Source of the DNA: Aquirufa rosea
GTDB taxonomy: Bacteria > Bacteroidota > Bacteroidia > Cytophagales > Spirosomataceae
Reading direction: 5' to 3'
NCBI RefSeq assembly: GCF_004118285.1
Contig: NZ_SDHY01000004.1
Coordinates: forward strand, 186,001 to 250,000
DNA: 64,000 nt
The notes below the pieces were generated by a model. The model worked only from the letters and a program-made list of their open reading frames with translations. It had not been told where the DNA came from and ran no database searches. Positions 33,652 through 43,468 of the stretch are shown piece by piece (position 1 is the first letter of the stretch; every line of letters begins with the position of its first letter). The position numbers and the translations under genes were made by a program.

Positions 33652-34557
33652 ATGGAAAAAATATATTTAAGTGACGCAGGTCCTAAGGTTTCTCCAGCCA
33701 TTTATGGATTTTGGAGATGGGAAAAGGAAAGTGCGAATAGCCAAAAAGACATGGATAAGATTGTTCATTTATGTCTAGAATTGGGAATTAATACTTTTGA
33801 TCACGCTGATCGCTATGGGAAATATAGTTGTGAAGGTCAATTTGGGAAAGTATTAGCCACCAAATCGTTTAAGCGTAGTGACATAGTCTTATTTTCCAAA
33901 TGTGGGGTGAATGTGCCTGATCCATCTAAGCCCGAGATTCGAGTGAGCCATGTGGATAGCTCAGCTGCTCATATTACCAAAAGCGTGGAAAACTCCTTAA
34001 AGAATCTTCAGACGGATTATTTGGATGTCTTTTTATTGGATCAATTGGACCCTTTGTCTGACCTAGAAAGTACGGCCTTAGCTTTGGAAAAATTAAAGAG
34101 TTCAGGTAAGGTAAAGAATATCGGAGTATCCAATTTTTCTGTATATCAGCATCAATTGTTGGAGTCATATTTATCGATTCCTGTCGTGTCTAATCACATA
34201 GATTTGAATTTATTACAAACAGCTGCTTTGGATAATGGGGCATTGGATTATGTCAAGCAAAAGTATATGCGCCCCTTGGCCGTTTCTCCTTTAGCAGGTG
34301 GCCGAATTGAACATGGAACAGATGAGTTGGCTTTAAAGGTGCGTAAGAAATTAGTGGAGATGGCAGAAAAATATTCTAGTAATATTGAATCCATTGCAGT
34401 AGCTTGGATTGTGAAGTTAGGAGCATTGCCATTGATTGGTACTCTGGAAGAAAATCGTATTCGGAATATCGTAAACTCCTTCAGTGTTAAATTGGATCAT
34501 CAAGATTGGTATGAATTATACCATACTACCCGTCCTTCCCCAGCTGTGCTGGATTAA
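33652..34557 (+). CDS. aldo/keto reductase family protein (YdhF-like) lacking the catalytic His
   Basis: A 301-residue AKR barrel closely parallel to E. coli YdhF (DHADRYG, FSKCG, GKVKNIGVSNFSV, GGRI, QDWYELYHT). Of the catalytic tetrad, D50, Y55 and K83 are present. The family's LIHRPDPL block reads LLDQLDPL, so the histidine position is Asp (D130). The length is normal and nothing looks frameshifted. This may alter activity or pH profile, or mark a non-reductase role (inference). It is 4 bases after the GmhB-like gene and is followed by a terminator. Confidence 0.85.
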   Translation: MEKIYLSDAGPKVSPAIYGFWRWEKESANSQKDMDKIVHLCLELGINTFDHADRYGKYSCEGQFGKVLATKSFKRSDIVLFSKCGVNVPDPSKPEIRVSHVDSSAAHITKSVENSLKNLQTDYLDVFLLDQLDPLSDLESTALALEKLKSSGKVKNIGVSNFSVYQHQLLESYLSIPVVSNHIDLNLLQTAALDNGALDYVKQKYMRPLAVSPLAGGRIEHGTDELALKVRKKLVEMAEKYSSNIESIAVAWIVKLGALPLIGTLEENRIRNIVNSFSVKLDHQDWYELYHTTRPSPAVLD

Positions 34558-34589
34558 TAGGCATTAAAAATTGACTATAATGTAATGAA

Positions 34590-34628
34590 GAGACTTATTT
34601 CATTTGATTGGAATAAGTCTCATTTTTT
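34590..34628 (+). terminator. Rho-independent terminator after the aldo/keto reductase gene
   Basis: A 10-bp perfect stem (GAGACTTATT / AATAAGTCTC) with a 12-base loop and a T-run on the plus strand. It lies 32 bases after the stop and reaches the last bases of the convergent rnr. Confidence 0.75.
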
Positions 34629-36888
34629 ATCTTCTTTTCCTTCCGATGTTATTTTTTCTGGATTTTCCTCTGGGTATCACGTGGCTTGAACGGCTTTGTC
34701 TCTTTCTTATGCGATTATTTTCAAATCGCTGACCATTGGATCTCATTCCAACTAGTTCTAAGTCGATGGTTCTTTTGGCCAAATTAGTATCACGGACTTT
34801 TACTTTGACTGCATCTCCAAAGGAGAACACTCGGCCATTGGATTTCCCAACAATTCGGTAATTTTCCTTATCTAAATCGTAATAATCATCGTTTAGGTCA
34901 ACCATTCTTACTAGCCCTTCGCAAGAGGTTTCTCCGATTTCCACAAAGATTCCAAATTCAGTTACACCAGTAATGATACCATCAAATATTTGTGGTTCAT
35001 GTAAAGCCATGTACTCCACTTGTTTGTATTTAACCGAAGCCCTTTCTGCATCAGCCGCTAGTTTTTCTCGATCTGAACAATGCTTACACTGAATTTCCAG
35101 AGGGGCTCTTTCAGGGGAGTTCCCTTTTTCTAAATACAATTGTAATAATCGATGTGTCATCACATCGGGATACCTACGGATAGGGCTGGTAAAATGAGAA
35201 TAGAAAGGGAAAGCTAGGCCAAAGTGCCCAATAGCATCTGTACTGTATCGGGCTTTTGACATAGTTCTTACGGCCAAACTCTGTAATACATGCTCTTCTG
35301 CCTTACCTTCCACATTTTCCATCAAGGCATTGAAGGATTGAGAAACTTGTTTGGGTTCGGTAGAAACTTGATAGCCAAACTTTTTAGCAAAAGCAGAAAA
35401 TACTCGTAATTTTTCTGGGTCAGGAGCTTCATGTACTCGATACACCATCGTGTTGCGAGGTTCGGTTTTCTTCAATTCATGCACATATTCGGCTACTTTT
35501 TTGTTGGCCATCAACATGAATTCCTCGATTAATTTATGGGCATCTTTTCTCTCTCTGGGAAATACGGCCAAAGGCGTTCCATGCTCGTCCAATTCAAATT
35601 TTACCTCCACAGTTTCGAAATTAACGGAGCCATGACTGAATCGGTGTTCCCTTAATTTTTTGGCTATTCGATTGAGATCTTTGATGACAGGCTCATAGGG
35701 ATCCGTACTTTCTCCTTCATGTTCAATGAGCACCTGCGCTTCTTCATAGGCAAATCGTCGGTCAGAATGAATGATGGTTTTCCCAAACCATTCTTTGACG
35801 ATGATTCCATTTGGATCAAACTCAAAAAGAGTAGAAAATGTTAGTTTATCTTCATTTGGTCTTAACGAACATAGGCCATTGGAAAGCTTCTCCGGAAGCA
35901 TAGGAACCACCCTGTCTACCAAGTACACAGATGTAGCTCTTCGGTAAGCTTCTTGATCTAGTACACTTCCTGGTTTGACGTAATGAGAAACGTCAGCGAT
36001 ATGCACTCCTATTTCGATGTTCCCATTTTTCAGTTTTTGGTAGCTGATAGCATCATCAAAATCTTTGGCGTCTTTGGGGTCAATGGTAAAACTTAAGATT
36101 TTTCGGAGATCTTTTCTCCTTTTTATTTCTTCTGCACTTATTTCAGTCGGTATCGCTTCGGCGGCCAATTCCACCTGTTCAGGGAATTCATATGGTAGCC
36201 CAAATTCGGCCAAAATGGAGTGCATTTCTGTTTCATTCTCTCCAGATTTACCCAACACTTTAATCACTCGGCCTTCTGCCTTTTTTCCTGGGGTTCCCCA
36301 ACGGGTTACTTCTACTATCACTTTATCCAAATGATTAGCTTCAAGTGTTTCTGTTTTTGGGATATAGATATCTTCGTAGATCTTTTTGGAGTCGGGAATC
36401 AAGAAAGAGTAATGTGGAGTAACTTGAATGACCCCCACGATTTCGGAGGATTTTCTATCTAATATTTCAATGACTTCACCTTCTGGGCGGTCATTTTTCT
36501 TTTTTTCTGAAGGTTTTCTTGCTTGAACACGTACACGATCTCCGTCTTTGGCATTCATTAAATCACTGGTAGCTACCCAAATGTCTTTGCTTCCATCATC
36601 TGGGATGACAAAGGCAAATCGGGCGTTGACGTGATCCACGCGTCCTTCGGTTTGGAAAGACTCATTGTCATATCGGTAATTACCGTCTGACTGTTTAATC
36701 AATCGATTTTCTAAGGCAAGTTTATGTACTATGTCGGCATAAAGCTCCTTGGTTTTGCGGTCACGAATAGCAAAAGCTTTATGAATTTGGTTGATGGAGT
36801 AGGACCTGTAGTCGTTTAATTCGAAAAACTCCAGGATCTCTTTTTGTAAAGCAGCCAAAAAACGTTGTTCCTTTGGGGAAGTTGGCAT
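34627..36888 (-). CDS. rnr: ribonuclease R
   Basis: A 753-residue RNase II-family 3'-5' exoribonuclease. In order: an N-terminal helix-turn-helix (about 8-65), cold-shock domains (about 70-220), the RNB catalytic domain (about 255-600), an S1 domain (about 635-715), then a basic tail of Arg/Lys residues. The RNB active-site block is FTIDPKDAKDFDDAISYQKL, with the conserved aspartates, and the family line HFGLAFPFYSHFTSPIRRYPD is intact. RNase R degrades structured RNA. Length is normal. It is transcribed alone, convergent with the aldo/keto reductase gene. Confidence 0.95.
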   Translation of the reverse strand: MPTSPKEQRFLAALQKEILEFFELNDYRSYSINQIHKAFAIRDRKTKELYADIVHKLALENRLIKQSDGNYRYDNESFQTEGRVDHVNARFAFVIPDDGSKDIWVATSDLMNAKDGDRVRVQARKPSEKKKNDRPEGEVIEILDRKSSEIVGVIQVTPHYSFLIPDSKKIYEDIYIPKTETLEANHLDKVIVEVTRWGTPGKKAEGRVIKVLGKSGENETEMHSILAEFGLPYEFPEQVELAAEAIPTEISAEEIKRRKDLRKILSFTIDPKDAKDFDDAISYQKLKNGNIEIGVHIADVSHYVKPGSVLDQEAYRRATSVYLVDRVVPMLPEKLSNGLCSLRPNEDKLTFSTLFEFDPNGIIVKEWFGKTIIHSDRRFAYEEAQVLIEHEGESTDPYEPVIKDLNRIAKKLREHRFSHGSVNFETVEVKFELDEHGTPLAVFPRERKDAHKLIEEFMLMANKKVAEYVHELKKTEPRNTMVYRVHEAPDPEKLRVFSAFAKKFGYQVSTEPKQVSQSFNALMENVEGKAEEHVLQSLAVRTMSKARYSTDAIGHFGLAFPFYSHFTSPIRRYPDVMTHRLLQLYLEKGNSPERAPLEIQCKHCSDREKLAADAERASVKYKQVEYMALHEPQIFDGIITGVTEFGIFVEIGETSCEGLVRMVDLNDDYYDLDKENYRIVGKSNGRVFSFGDAVKVKVRDTNLAKRTIDLELVGMRSNGQRFENNRIRKRQSRSSHVIPRGKSRKNNIGRKRR

Positions 36889-37093
36889 ATAAATTGAAAT
36901 TTAAAACTATCCCGAAGGTACGGGTTTTTACCTACACAATGATTATCCATTGTTTATTTCCTCTTGGATCAATAAATTCATGAATAACGGGCTTTGACAA
37001 ATTCTTCAAGGAACATAGGCGGTCAATTTAGCAAATTGATGCTGAATCGGATTAATTCCAATGGCTTCATTCTCTAATCCTAATTCTATTTAG

Positions 37094-37101
37094 TACTTTT
37101 G
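37094..37101 (+). promoter_or_regulatory. candidate -7 element (TACTTTTG) of the M28-gcvT-comB-thrC run
   Basis: TACTTTTG fits TAnnTTTG, 22 bases before the M28 ATG. No convincing -33 TTG. The 235-base gap 36889-37123 between this gene and the divergent rnr shows no other gene or repeat. Confidence 0.35.
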
Positions 37102-37123
37102 AGCTTGTTTTTCCTTTTATTAC

Positions 37124-38134
37124 ATGAATCGATCCAAGATTGCTCTCGTATTATTAGTCGTCTTTATAGCTTCTGGCCTGATTTTTTGGTTTAAGTCGAA
37201 TAAAATAAGTACTGAGACAAGTCCTTCGGCTGTTCAATTGGTTGAAACTCCGAATTTTAGTCCAGATTCGGCTTATGCATATGTCAAGCAGCAGGTGGAT
37301 TTTGGTCCCAGGGTCCCAGGAACAGTAGCTCATAAAAATTGTCAAGATTGGATTATTGCCAAATTGAAATCTTACGGATTACAAGTCAGTACGCAGCCGT
37401 TTACAGCCACCAATTATGAGGGAAAAGTATTGAAGGGAACAAATATCATGGCACAGTTTCAGCCTGGGATTGGGAAGCGAATATTGTTGGCAGCCCATTG
37501 GGACTCCAGAGCTGTGGCCGATAAAGATTCTGTACGTAAAAATGAGCCTATTGATGCGGCGAATGATGGAGCAAGTGGGGTGGCGGTATTGATTGAATTA
37601 GCTAGGCAACTTTCCTCGGCACAAAAAAAGACGACAGTTGGGGTAGATTTTTTGTTTTTTGATTTAGAAGATACAGGAGAGCCACATGGTGTAGAAACCA
37701 ATGTACAGAATACCTGGGCATTGGGATCTCAGTATTGGGCGGCCCATATTTTCCCACAGAATTATAGGCCATATTATGGAATTTTGTTGGACATGGTAGG
37801 AGCCAAAGGAGCCGTATTTCCTCAGGAATATGGATCCATGCAATATGCTCCGAGCGTAGTTAGGTCTATATGGTCGGCAGCAGAAGATTTAGGCTTTAGC
37901 AGTTTATTTATTCAAGAAGAAGGGCCTGGAATTACAGATGATCATACAGCGGTAAATGAGGTCGCTAAGATTCAAATGATTGATATTATTGACTTAAGAC
38001 CTCAGGCACCCGGAAGTATGGGGGATATTTTTGGTCCATATCATCATACACATAGAGACAATATGTCCATTATTGATCCCAAGACATTATATGCCGTAGG
38101 GCAAACATTACTACAAGTATTATATCGAGAATAA
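37124..38134 (+). CDS. M28-family metallopeptidase, glutaminyl-peptide cyclotransferase-like
   Basis: A 336-residue protein with an N-terminal signal anchor (residues 6-23). The single-zinc QC/M28 ligands are visible: the histidine position in [12 protein letters not shown] is followed by [10 protein letters not shown] (Asp), [10 protein letters not shown] (Glu) and a C-terminal [12 protein letters not shown] (His). Secreted bacterial glutaminyl cyclases of this type convert N-terminal Gln to pyroglutamate on exported proteins, which is common in Bacteroidota; aminopeptidase activity is the alternative. It starts a + strand run with gcvT two bases later. Confidence 0.85.
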   Translation: MNRSKIALVLLVVFIASGLIFWFKSNKISTETSPSAVQLVETPNFSPDSAYAYVKQQVDFGPRVPGTVAHKNCQDWIIAKLKSYGLQVSTQPFTATNYEGKVLKGTNIMAQFQPGIGKRILLAAHWDSRAVADKDSVRKNEPIDAANDGASGVAVLIELARQLSSAQKKTTVGVDFLFFDLEDTGEPHGVETNVQNTWALGSQYWAAHIFPQNYRPYYGILLDMVGAKGAVFPQEYGSMQYAPSVVRSIWSAAEDLGFSSLFIQEEGPGITDDHTAVNEVAKIQMIDIIDLRPQAPGSMGDIFGPYHHTHRDNMSIIDPKTLYAVGQTLLQVLYRE

Positions 38135-38136
38135 CT

Positions 38137-39225
38137 ATGTCAGAACAATTACAACAAGTTCATTTGAACGACACCCATGTAGCTTTAGGGGCGAAAATGG
38201 TTCCTTTTGCAGGCTTTAACATGCCTGTCTTGTATTCAAATTTAATTGAGGAGCATTTTTGCGTTCGCCAAAAAGTGGGAGTATTTGATGTTAGTCACAT
38301 GGGGGAATTTATATTGAAGGGGCCGAAGGCGCTGGATTTGATTCAATATGTTTGTTCAAATGATGCTTCTAAATTGGTTGATGGGAAAGTTCAATATAGC
38401 TGCTTGCCGAATGAGCAAGGAGGAATTGTGGATGATTTGTTGGTATATAGAATTTCAGAGCAAGAGTATATGTTGGTGGTGAATGCCTCCAATATTGAAA
38501 AAGATTGGAATTGGATTTCATCGCACAATTCATTTGGTGTAGAAATGACTAATCTAAGCGATGATTATAGTCTATTTGCGGTTCAAGGTCCAGATGCCAT
38601 TAATGTGCTTCAAAAATTAACGGAGGTGGATTTATCTGCTATTCCCTATTATGCTTTTACCATAGATCAGATGGCAGGGATGGATGATATTATCATTTCT
38701 AATACAGGATATACAGGAGCGGGAGGATTTGAGATTTATGTGAAGAATGAGGAAGCCTTGGCTATGTGGAACGCTATATTTCAGGCAGGAGAAGAATTCG
38801 GCATTAAGCCTATTGGATTAGGGGCTAGGGATACCTTGCGTACCGAAATGGGTTATTGTTTGTATGGACATGATATTGATGATACTACTTCACCGATTGA
38901 AGCAGGGTTGGGTTGGATTACTTCATTCAACAAAACCTTTATTGCTTCAGATATTCATGCTAAGATTAAAGCAGAAGGCCCGAAGAAAAAATTGGTAGGA
39001 TTTGAAATGATTGATCGTGGAATTCCCAGACAGCATTATCCTTTGGTCAATGCCGCAGGAGAATCTATTGGGGAAGTAACATCGGGAACGCAGTCGCCAA
39101 ATTTATCCAAGGGAATTGGGATGGGTTATGTAAAAACAGAATATGCCAAAATTGGAACAGAAATTTTTGTTCAAATCAGGGATAAATCCTTGAAGGCAGT
39201 GATAGTTAAAATGCCTTTTATCTAG
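38137..39225 (+). CDS. gcvT: glycine cleavage system aminomethyltransferase (T protein)
   Basis: A 362-residue GcvT of standard length. It uses tetrahydrofolate to release ammonia from the aminomethyl group carried by lipoyl-H protein. Family blocks: [29 protein letters not shown] (the catalytic Asp region), [34 protein letters not shown], and [20 protein letters not shown]. The other gcv genes are not in the window. Two bases after the M28 gene and 8 before comB. Confidence 0.96.
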   Translation: MSEQLQQVHLNDTHVALGAKMVPFAGFNMPVLYSNLIEEHFCVRQKVGVFDVSHMGEFILKGPKALDLIQYVCSNDASKLVDGKVQYSCLPNEQGGIVDDLLVYRISEQEYMLVVNASNIEKDWNWISSHNSFGVEMTNLSDDYSLFAVQGPDAINVLQKLTEVDLSAIPYYAFTIDQMAGMDDIIISNTGYTGAGGFEIYVKNEEALAMWNAIFQAGEEFGIKPIGLGARDTLRTEMGYCLYGHDIDDTTSPIEAGLGWITSFNKTFIASDIHAKIKAEGPKKKLVGFEMIDRGIPRQHYPLVNAAGESIGEVTSGTQSPNLSKGIGMGYVKTEYAKIGTEIFVQIRDKSLKAVIVKMPFI

Positions 39226-39233
39226 ACTTAGCT

Positions 39234-39938
39234 ATGAGGAAAATTGACGTTTGTTTATCACCAGAGCTGATTCATTTGTATGACATTCCTAATTTGGCAG
39301 TTGTGGTCGTAGATATTTTTAGGGCTACTTCATGTATGGTGACAGCTTTTGCACATGGGGCAAAGGAAATTGTTCCCGTAGAGAAAATGGATTTATGTCA
39401 TGCTTATGGATTGAAAGGGTATTTGACGTCTGCGGAGCGAAATGGGGTGACTCCAGAGGGTTTTGATTTTGATAATTCACCTTTTAGCTATCAGGTTGAA
39501 AAGGTCAAAGGATCCAAAATATGCGTTACCACAACCAATGGAACGGTAGCCATTAGGAAGTCAAGAAAGTCGCCTGCTTTGTTTGTAGGGGCATTTCTAA
39601 ATATTTCTCGAGTGGCAGAGGCGTTGAAACAGTGGGAAGGGGATGCGTTAATTGTTTGTGCAGGATGGAAGGGAAAGCCTAATTTGGAGGATACCTTGTT
39701 TGCGGGGGCATTGATTGATTTATTGCAGGGTACTTATCGTGTAGCAGATGATGCTGCTATGATGGCTTTGGGAACCTATCATCAAGCTGCGTCTAATATG
39801 CTTCAAGCGGTGAAGGGATCTTCCCATGTGAATCGTTTATTGGGATTAGGGATTGAAAAGGATATTAGTTTTTGCTTGGAGAGGGATTTATACCCCATTC
39901 TTCCTCGTTTAAAAGGAAATAAATTAAGGCTAGATTGA
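39234..39938 (+). CDS. comB: 2-phosphosulfolactate phosphatase family protein
   Basis: A 234-residue ComB-family protein of standard length. It begins KIDVCLSPELIHLYD and has the conserved VVVVDIFRATSCMVTAFAHGA, CVTTTNGTVAIRKS and CAGWKGKPNLEDTLFAGALI blocks with metal-binding acidic residues. ComB hydrolyses 2-phosphosulfolactate in coenzyme M biosynthesis in methanogens. In bacteria without coenzyme M its role is less clear; a link to sulfolactate or cysteate and to the sulfonolipids of gliding Bacteroidota is possible (inference). It is flanked by gcvT and a threonine-synthase-family gene, all on the same strand and closely spaced. Confidence 0.88.
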   Translation: MRKIDVCLSPELIHLYDIPNLAVVVVDIFRATSCMVTAFAHGAKEIVPVEKMDLCHAYGLKGYLTSAERNGVTPEGFDFDNSPFSYQVEKVKGSKICVTTTNGTVAIRKSRKSPALFVGAFLNISRVAEALKQWEGDALIVCAGWKGKPNLEDTLFAGALIDLLQGTYRVADDAAMMALGTYHQAASNMLQAVKGSSHVNRLLGLGIEKDISFCLERDLYPILPRLKGNKLRLD

Positions 39939-39971
39939 TTTTAAATTCTATTGGCCGAAATAAGTAATGTG

Positions 39972-41279
39972 ATGAAGTTATATAGTACACAACACCAAAG
40001 TCCTGATGTAAGCTTAGAGGAGGCAATCTTTCGTGGTTTGCCGCCTGACAATGGTTTATATATGCCCATTTCCATTGAAAAAATGGACCCTTCATTTTTT
40101 GAAACCATTCAGGATAAAAGCTTTCCAGAAATAGCAGAGGCGGTATGTCAGCATTTATTGGGAGAGGATTTGAGTCTCGAGGAGATTCATCAAATGATTA
40201 GTCAGTCCATGACATTCCCAGCACCTTTGTTTGATTTAGAGAAGGATGTGCAAGTATTGGAATTGTTTCATGGACCATCTATGGCATTCAAAGATTTTGG
40301 AGCAAGGTTTATGGCGGCCATTATGTCCCATTATTTGCTAAAATCTAATAGGGAAATTCGCATTTTAGTGGCCACTTCTGGAGATACGGGAGGGGCTGTG
40401 GCACAAGGATTTTTTAATACTCCAGGCATTTCTGTAACGATTTTATATCCCAAGGGTAAGGTTTCAGACATTCAAGAAAAACAGTTAACTACTTTAGGTG
40501 GAAACGTAAGTGCTTTGGAAATAGATGGCACTTTTGATGACTGTCAAAGGTTAGTAAAACAAGCCTTTTTGGATGAAGAATTAAGGGCAAAATTTAATTT
40601 AGCATCGGCAAATTCTATCAATATATCGAGGTTGATACCACAGTCTTTTTACTATTTTTCTGCCTATGCGGAAGCGAAGAGGAAAGGTCTAAAATTGCCG
40701 ATTGTGTTTAGTGTGCCCTCTGGGAATTTTGGAAACTTAAGTGCAGGATTAATGGCTTATCGAATGGGGCTTCCGGTGAAGGCCTTTGTGGCGGCATGTA
40801 ATGAAAATAAGGTAGTTCCTGAGTACCTTAGTTCTGGGGAGTTTAGTCCACAACCTAGTGTCGAGACACTTTCGAATGCCATGGATGTTGGGAATCCTTC
40901 CAATTTTATTAGGATGAAACTGCTTGCTGGAGAGCAATGGGAAAAAGTTAGAGAGTTGGTGAAAGGCTATTTTACGAATGATGAGCAAACCAAGCTGCGG
41001 ATGAAAGAGGTGTATGACAGAACGGGTTATGTGATGTGTCCCCATACAGCAGTAGCTTATGATGGCTTACAGCAGTATCGATCGGAGAACCCTGGGGAAT
41101 ATACAGGTATATTATTATCCACGGCACATTATGCTAAATTTCTACCTACTGTAGAATCAACATTGGGTCAGCAAGTTCCTGTTCCAGAGCGTTTGTCGGC
41201 ACTTTTGAATAAAGAAAAAGTAGCCATTTCTCTCGGAACGGATTATGCCAGTTTTAGGCAGTATTTATTGAAGAAATAA
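39972..41279 (+). CDS. thrC: threonine synthase
   Basis: 435 residues from the ATG at 39972; an upstream TTG at 39951 adds seven residues and is less likely. The N-terminus MKLYSTQHQSPDVSLEEAI and GLPPDNGLYMP are the E. coli-type ThrC signature. The PLP lysine lies in SMAFKDFGARFM, with VATSGDTGGAVAQGF and PSGNFGNLSAGL binding the cofactor. ThrC converts O-phosphohomoserine to threonine. It follows comB; threonine-synthase-like enzymes also include archaeal cysteate synthase, but the sequence signature here is the ordinary ThrC. Confidence 0.92.
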   Translation: MKLYSTQHQSPDVSLEEAIFRGLPPDNGLYMPISIEKMDPSFFETIQDKSFPEIAEAVCQHLLGEDLSLEEIHQMISQSMTFPAPLFDLEKDVQVLELFHGPSMAFKDFGARFMAAIMSHYLLKSNREIRILVATSGDTGGAVAQGFFNTPGISVTILYPKGKVSDIQEKQLTTLGGNVSALEIDGTFDDCQRLVKQAFLDEELRAKFNLASANSINISRLIPQSFYYFSAYAEAKRKGLKLPIVFSVPSGNFGNLSAGLMAYRMGLPVKAFVAACNENKVVPEYLSSGEFSPQPSVETLSNAMDVGNPSNFIRMKLLAGEQWEKVRELVKGYFTNDEQTKLRMKEVYDRTGYVMCPHTAVAYDGLQQYRSENPGEYTGILLSTAHYAKFLPTVESTLGQQVPVPERLSALLNKEKVAISLGTDYASFRQYLLKK

Positions 41280-41290
41280 ATGATGGTTTA

Positions 41291-41329
41291 AACAACGCTG
41301 TCAAGGTTTGAAACCTTAACAGCGTTGTT
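41291..41329. repeat. intergenic palindrome with TGTCAA core (copy 2)
   Basis: Nineteen-base arms (41291-41309 and 41311-41329) pair with a single G/A mismatch (G-T pair in RNA) around one central base. The inner sequence CGCTGTCAAGGTTT is shared with the palindrome after the NifU-like gene. Also between convergent genes (thrC and DoxX). Confidence 0.8.
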
Positions 41330-41393
41330 CGAACGAATCAAAATTTGGGTTTATTGTCCAATAAACTGGATACTGTTCCCATTCCATTATTGG

Positions 41394-41756
41394 CTATAAT
41401 AAAGCCTTAAATTTATCAAACTCCTGATAAGCGATAATTCCAATCAATATAATTAACAGTGGTCCTGCACCAAGTCCACCTAGTACAAGCCATTCGAGTA
41501 ACAAGATATTGATGGCGATGGGGGTAAGAATCAATAATGAAAGAGCTCTTTTTGAAGGGAATAATAATAAAACGGCACCTAGAATTTCTAAAATTTTGAC
41601 AATCCTCATAAAGCCTGTAGGAACCATCAAATTAAAAAACGTTGCCTGATTTCCTGATAAAGGAGGTGCTGGTACGAAGTCAAAGAAAAAATTTAGGCCT
41701 CCGAATAAAAACAGGAATGCCAACAGGTAAGTGGGAATGTGCTTTAAAAATTTCAT
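41394..41756 (-). CDS. DoxX-family small membrane protein
   Basis: A 120-residue protein with four hydrophobic helices (about 9-25, 50-66, 69-86, 91-112), matching DoxX/DoxX-like proteins such as the short YphA type: PTYLLAFLFLFGGLNFFF, GFMRIVKILEILGAVLLLFP. DoxX-like proteins are poorly understood membrane proteins, some linked to quinone or thiosulfate oxidation. It is monocistronic and separated from thrC by a convergent palindrome and from the glycan cluster by about 125 bases. No signal peptide. Function unknown. Confidence 0.75.
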   Translation of the reverse strand: MKFLKHIPTYLLAFLFLFGGLNFFFDFVPAPPLSGNQATFFNLMVPTGFMRIVKILEILGAVLLLFPSKRALSLLILTPIAINILLLEWLVLGGLGAGPLLIILIGIIAYQEFDKFKALL

Positions 41757-41881
41757 AAGATTTTATTAATGATTGGAAGAGTGGGAGGCATTCTTTAATG
41801 AACGGTAAGTATTTCCATGCCGAGTGAAAATTAACTAAAATTTTCTAAATATGGATAGAAATTACCAAAACTGCCAGAAAA

Positions 41882-43468
41882 TCAATTATTTAGGGTTAAT
41901 GAACATACATATTGGGCTCTTGTAATCTTCTCTTTGGATAGATTCAATAAGTATATTTCCACGTTAGTGGAGCTGGAATTTCCTCCCAATGTTGCTTGGC
42001 TAAATTTGATTCGGTTAGGATAATCATTTGCCAAAGCAGCTATTTTGAAAATGGTTTTATGAGCTTGGAGCTCTTTAATTACAATAAATCTCTGATCTGT
42101 CTGGGATTTTTTTTCAGGAAGGTTTTTCCAAGATAGTGCTAATTGGCCATCTTTGAATTCTTGTCTAAATGGAAGAATTTGGATATTATTTTTTTCTTGA
42201 AAAGCAGGAAGTTTTTTGGGGATTTCTAATGGATTAAAGCTAAAATAGGACTTAGTTAGTAATTGTATTGTTTCTTCAGGACAATTGTAAGAGCTAGCAT
42301 TTTGAAAGAAATAAGCTCCAAGTAGATCTGATTTCCAACGTAGAGTAATTTCTTGCAAAGGTCTTCTGGCCATAAAAAATGAGGCAAGCATCCAAGCACC
42401 AGAAAGGAGTAAGCCCCAAGCTAAGCGAAAGGTGAAATTCTTATTTATGAGTAAATTCCCATAAACAGCAAGCAATGTTATATGGCCATAAAGTAAAAAT
42501 CTGTCTGATAGCGTGATTAACTCTAAATCTCCCATACTTGCTCTACCGAGGCAAATGAGCACACCCGTGGCAAGAACTTGAAGAAATAGTAATGCAGGAA
42601 AGGAAAGTTTGATGCTAATGGAGCCAATGATTTTCCAAGTGAAATAGAGTAAAACTAGGGTACCAGCCAATAAGTTAATCCAAGCTCTGAAGGAATCAGA
42701 AATAGGTAAGGCCCAGTTTCCTAAGAATATTAATAAACCTTTTAAATGCAACCATGAAAAGGAGCCTTTACTGCTGCTTGTTCCTACATAATCATGGAAA
42801 TAAAAGACAATTACCGTGATGGCAAGAAGGCTAAAAACAATTTTTAACTTAGAATTTTTGGTCCACCAAACATAAGTTACCATGGGCAAAAATGCGAGAC
42901 CTTCTGTCGAGACAAAGGGATAACAAAGCGCTAAAAAAAGAACCCAAAAAGAGTTTTCAGCATAAAATAGACCGTAGCTTATCCAAACCAAAAATAGGAT
43001 TGACCCCGTATGCTGTAAAACGCCAATTAGATTATAGTTGTCTAAATTGCCCAATGGCGAAAAGAGTAGGCAAGCAATACCTATTAAATGCCAAGGAGAG
43101 CGTTTGATTTTTTGTAAGAATAAATGAAAAGGAATAAGTAGTAAGATGAGTTGTAGATTAGCCAAGAAAATGGCAGTTTTGAAGTTCAATTCGCCCCCAA
43201 TGGCATATTGAATGACAACCCAAAGTCTGGCATAAGCGATTCGATGTATTTGATTATGGAAGTGAAAAATATAGGAAATGTTCTCTGTCAAATTATGGTT
43301 TTTCACATAGTCTATCAGTTCCAAAAAGGCATAATCATCTCCCCAATTAGGGAAGTTAAGGGTATAAAGATGCAGTCGGTAAAAGTGGAAAAAAAGTATG
43401 GCTCCCAAAGCCAATAACCAAGCTAGTTTTTCCTTGGAGGGCATGGTTGATGGAAGAGTTGGAAGCAT
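41882..43468 (-). CDS. polytopic membrane protein, candidate GT-C glycosyltransferase
   Basis: A 528-residue protein with about ten transmembrane helices in the first 370 residues and a soluble C-terminal tail. Directly after the first helix comes FPNWGDDYAFLELIDYV: an acidic DD pair in the first external loop is the place where GT-C enzymes (Pmt, ArnT families) have their catalytic acid. No standard family is recognised, so the GT-C call is structural inference. It is translationally coupled (one-base overlap) to the GT2 gene upstream, which suggests the GT2 makes a lipid-linked sugar that this enzyme uses. Confidence 0.6.
   Translation of the reverse strand: MLPTLPSTMPSKEKLAWLLALGAILFFHFYRLHLYTLNFPNWGDDYAFLELIDYVKNHNLTENISYIFHFHNQIHRIAYARLWVVIQYAIGGELNFKTAIFLANLQLILLLIPFHLFLQKIKRSPWHLIGIACLLFSPLGNLDNYNLIGVLQHTGSILFLVWISYGLFYAENSFWVLFLALCYPFVSTEGLAFLPMVTYVWWTKNSKLKIVFSLLAITVIVFYFHDYVGTSSSKGSFSWLHLKGLLIFLGNWALPISDSFRAWINLLAGTLVLLYFTWKIIGSISIKLSFPALLFLQVLATGVLICLGRASMGDLELITLSDRFLLYGHITLLAVYGNLLINKNFTFRLAWGLLLSGAWMLASFFMARRPLQEITLRWKSDLLGAYFFQNASSYNCPEETIQLLTKSYFSFNPLEIPKKLPAFQEKNNIQILPFRQEFKDGQLALSWKNLPEKKSQTDQRFIVIKELQAHKTIFKIAALANDYPNRIKFSQATLGGNSSSTNVEIYLLNLSKEKITRAQYVCSLTLNN

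Noticed and set aside
39972-41279. Cysteate synthase
   Set aside because: The N-terminal and PLP-site blocks are those of ordinary threonine synthase.
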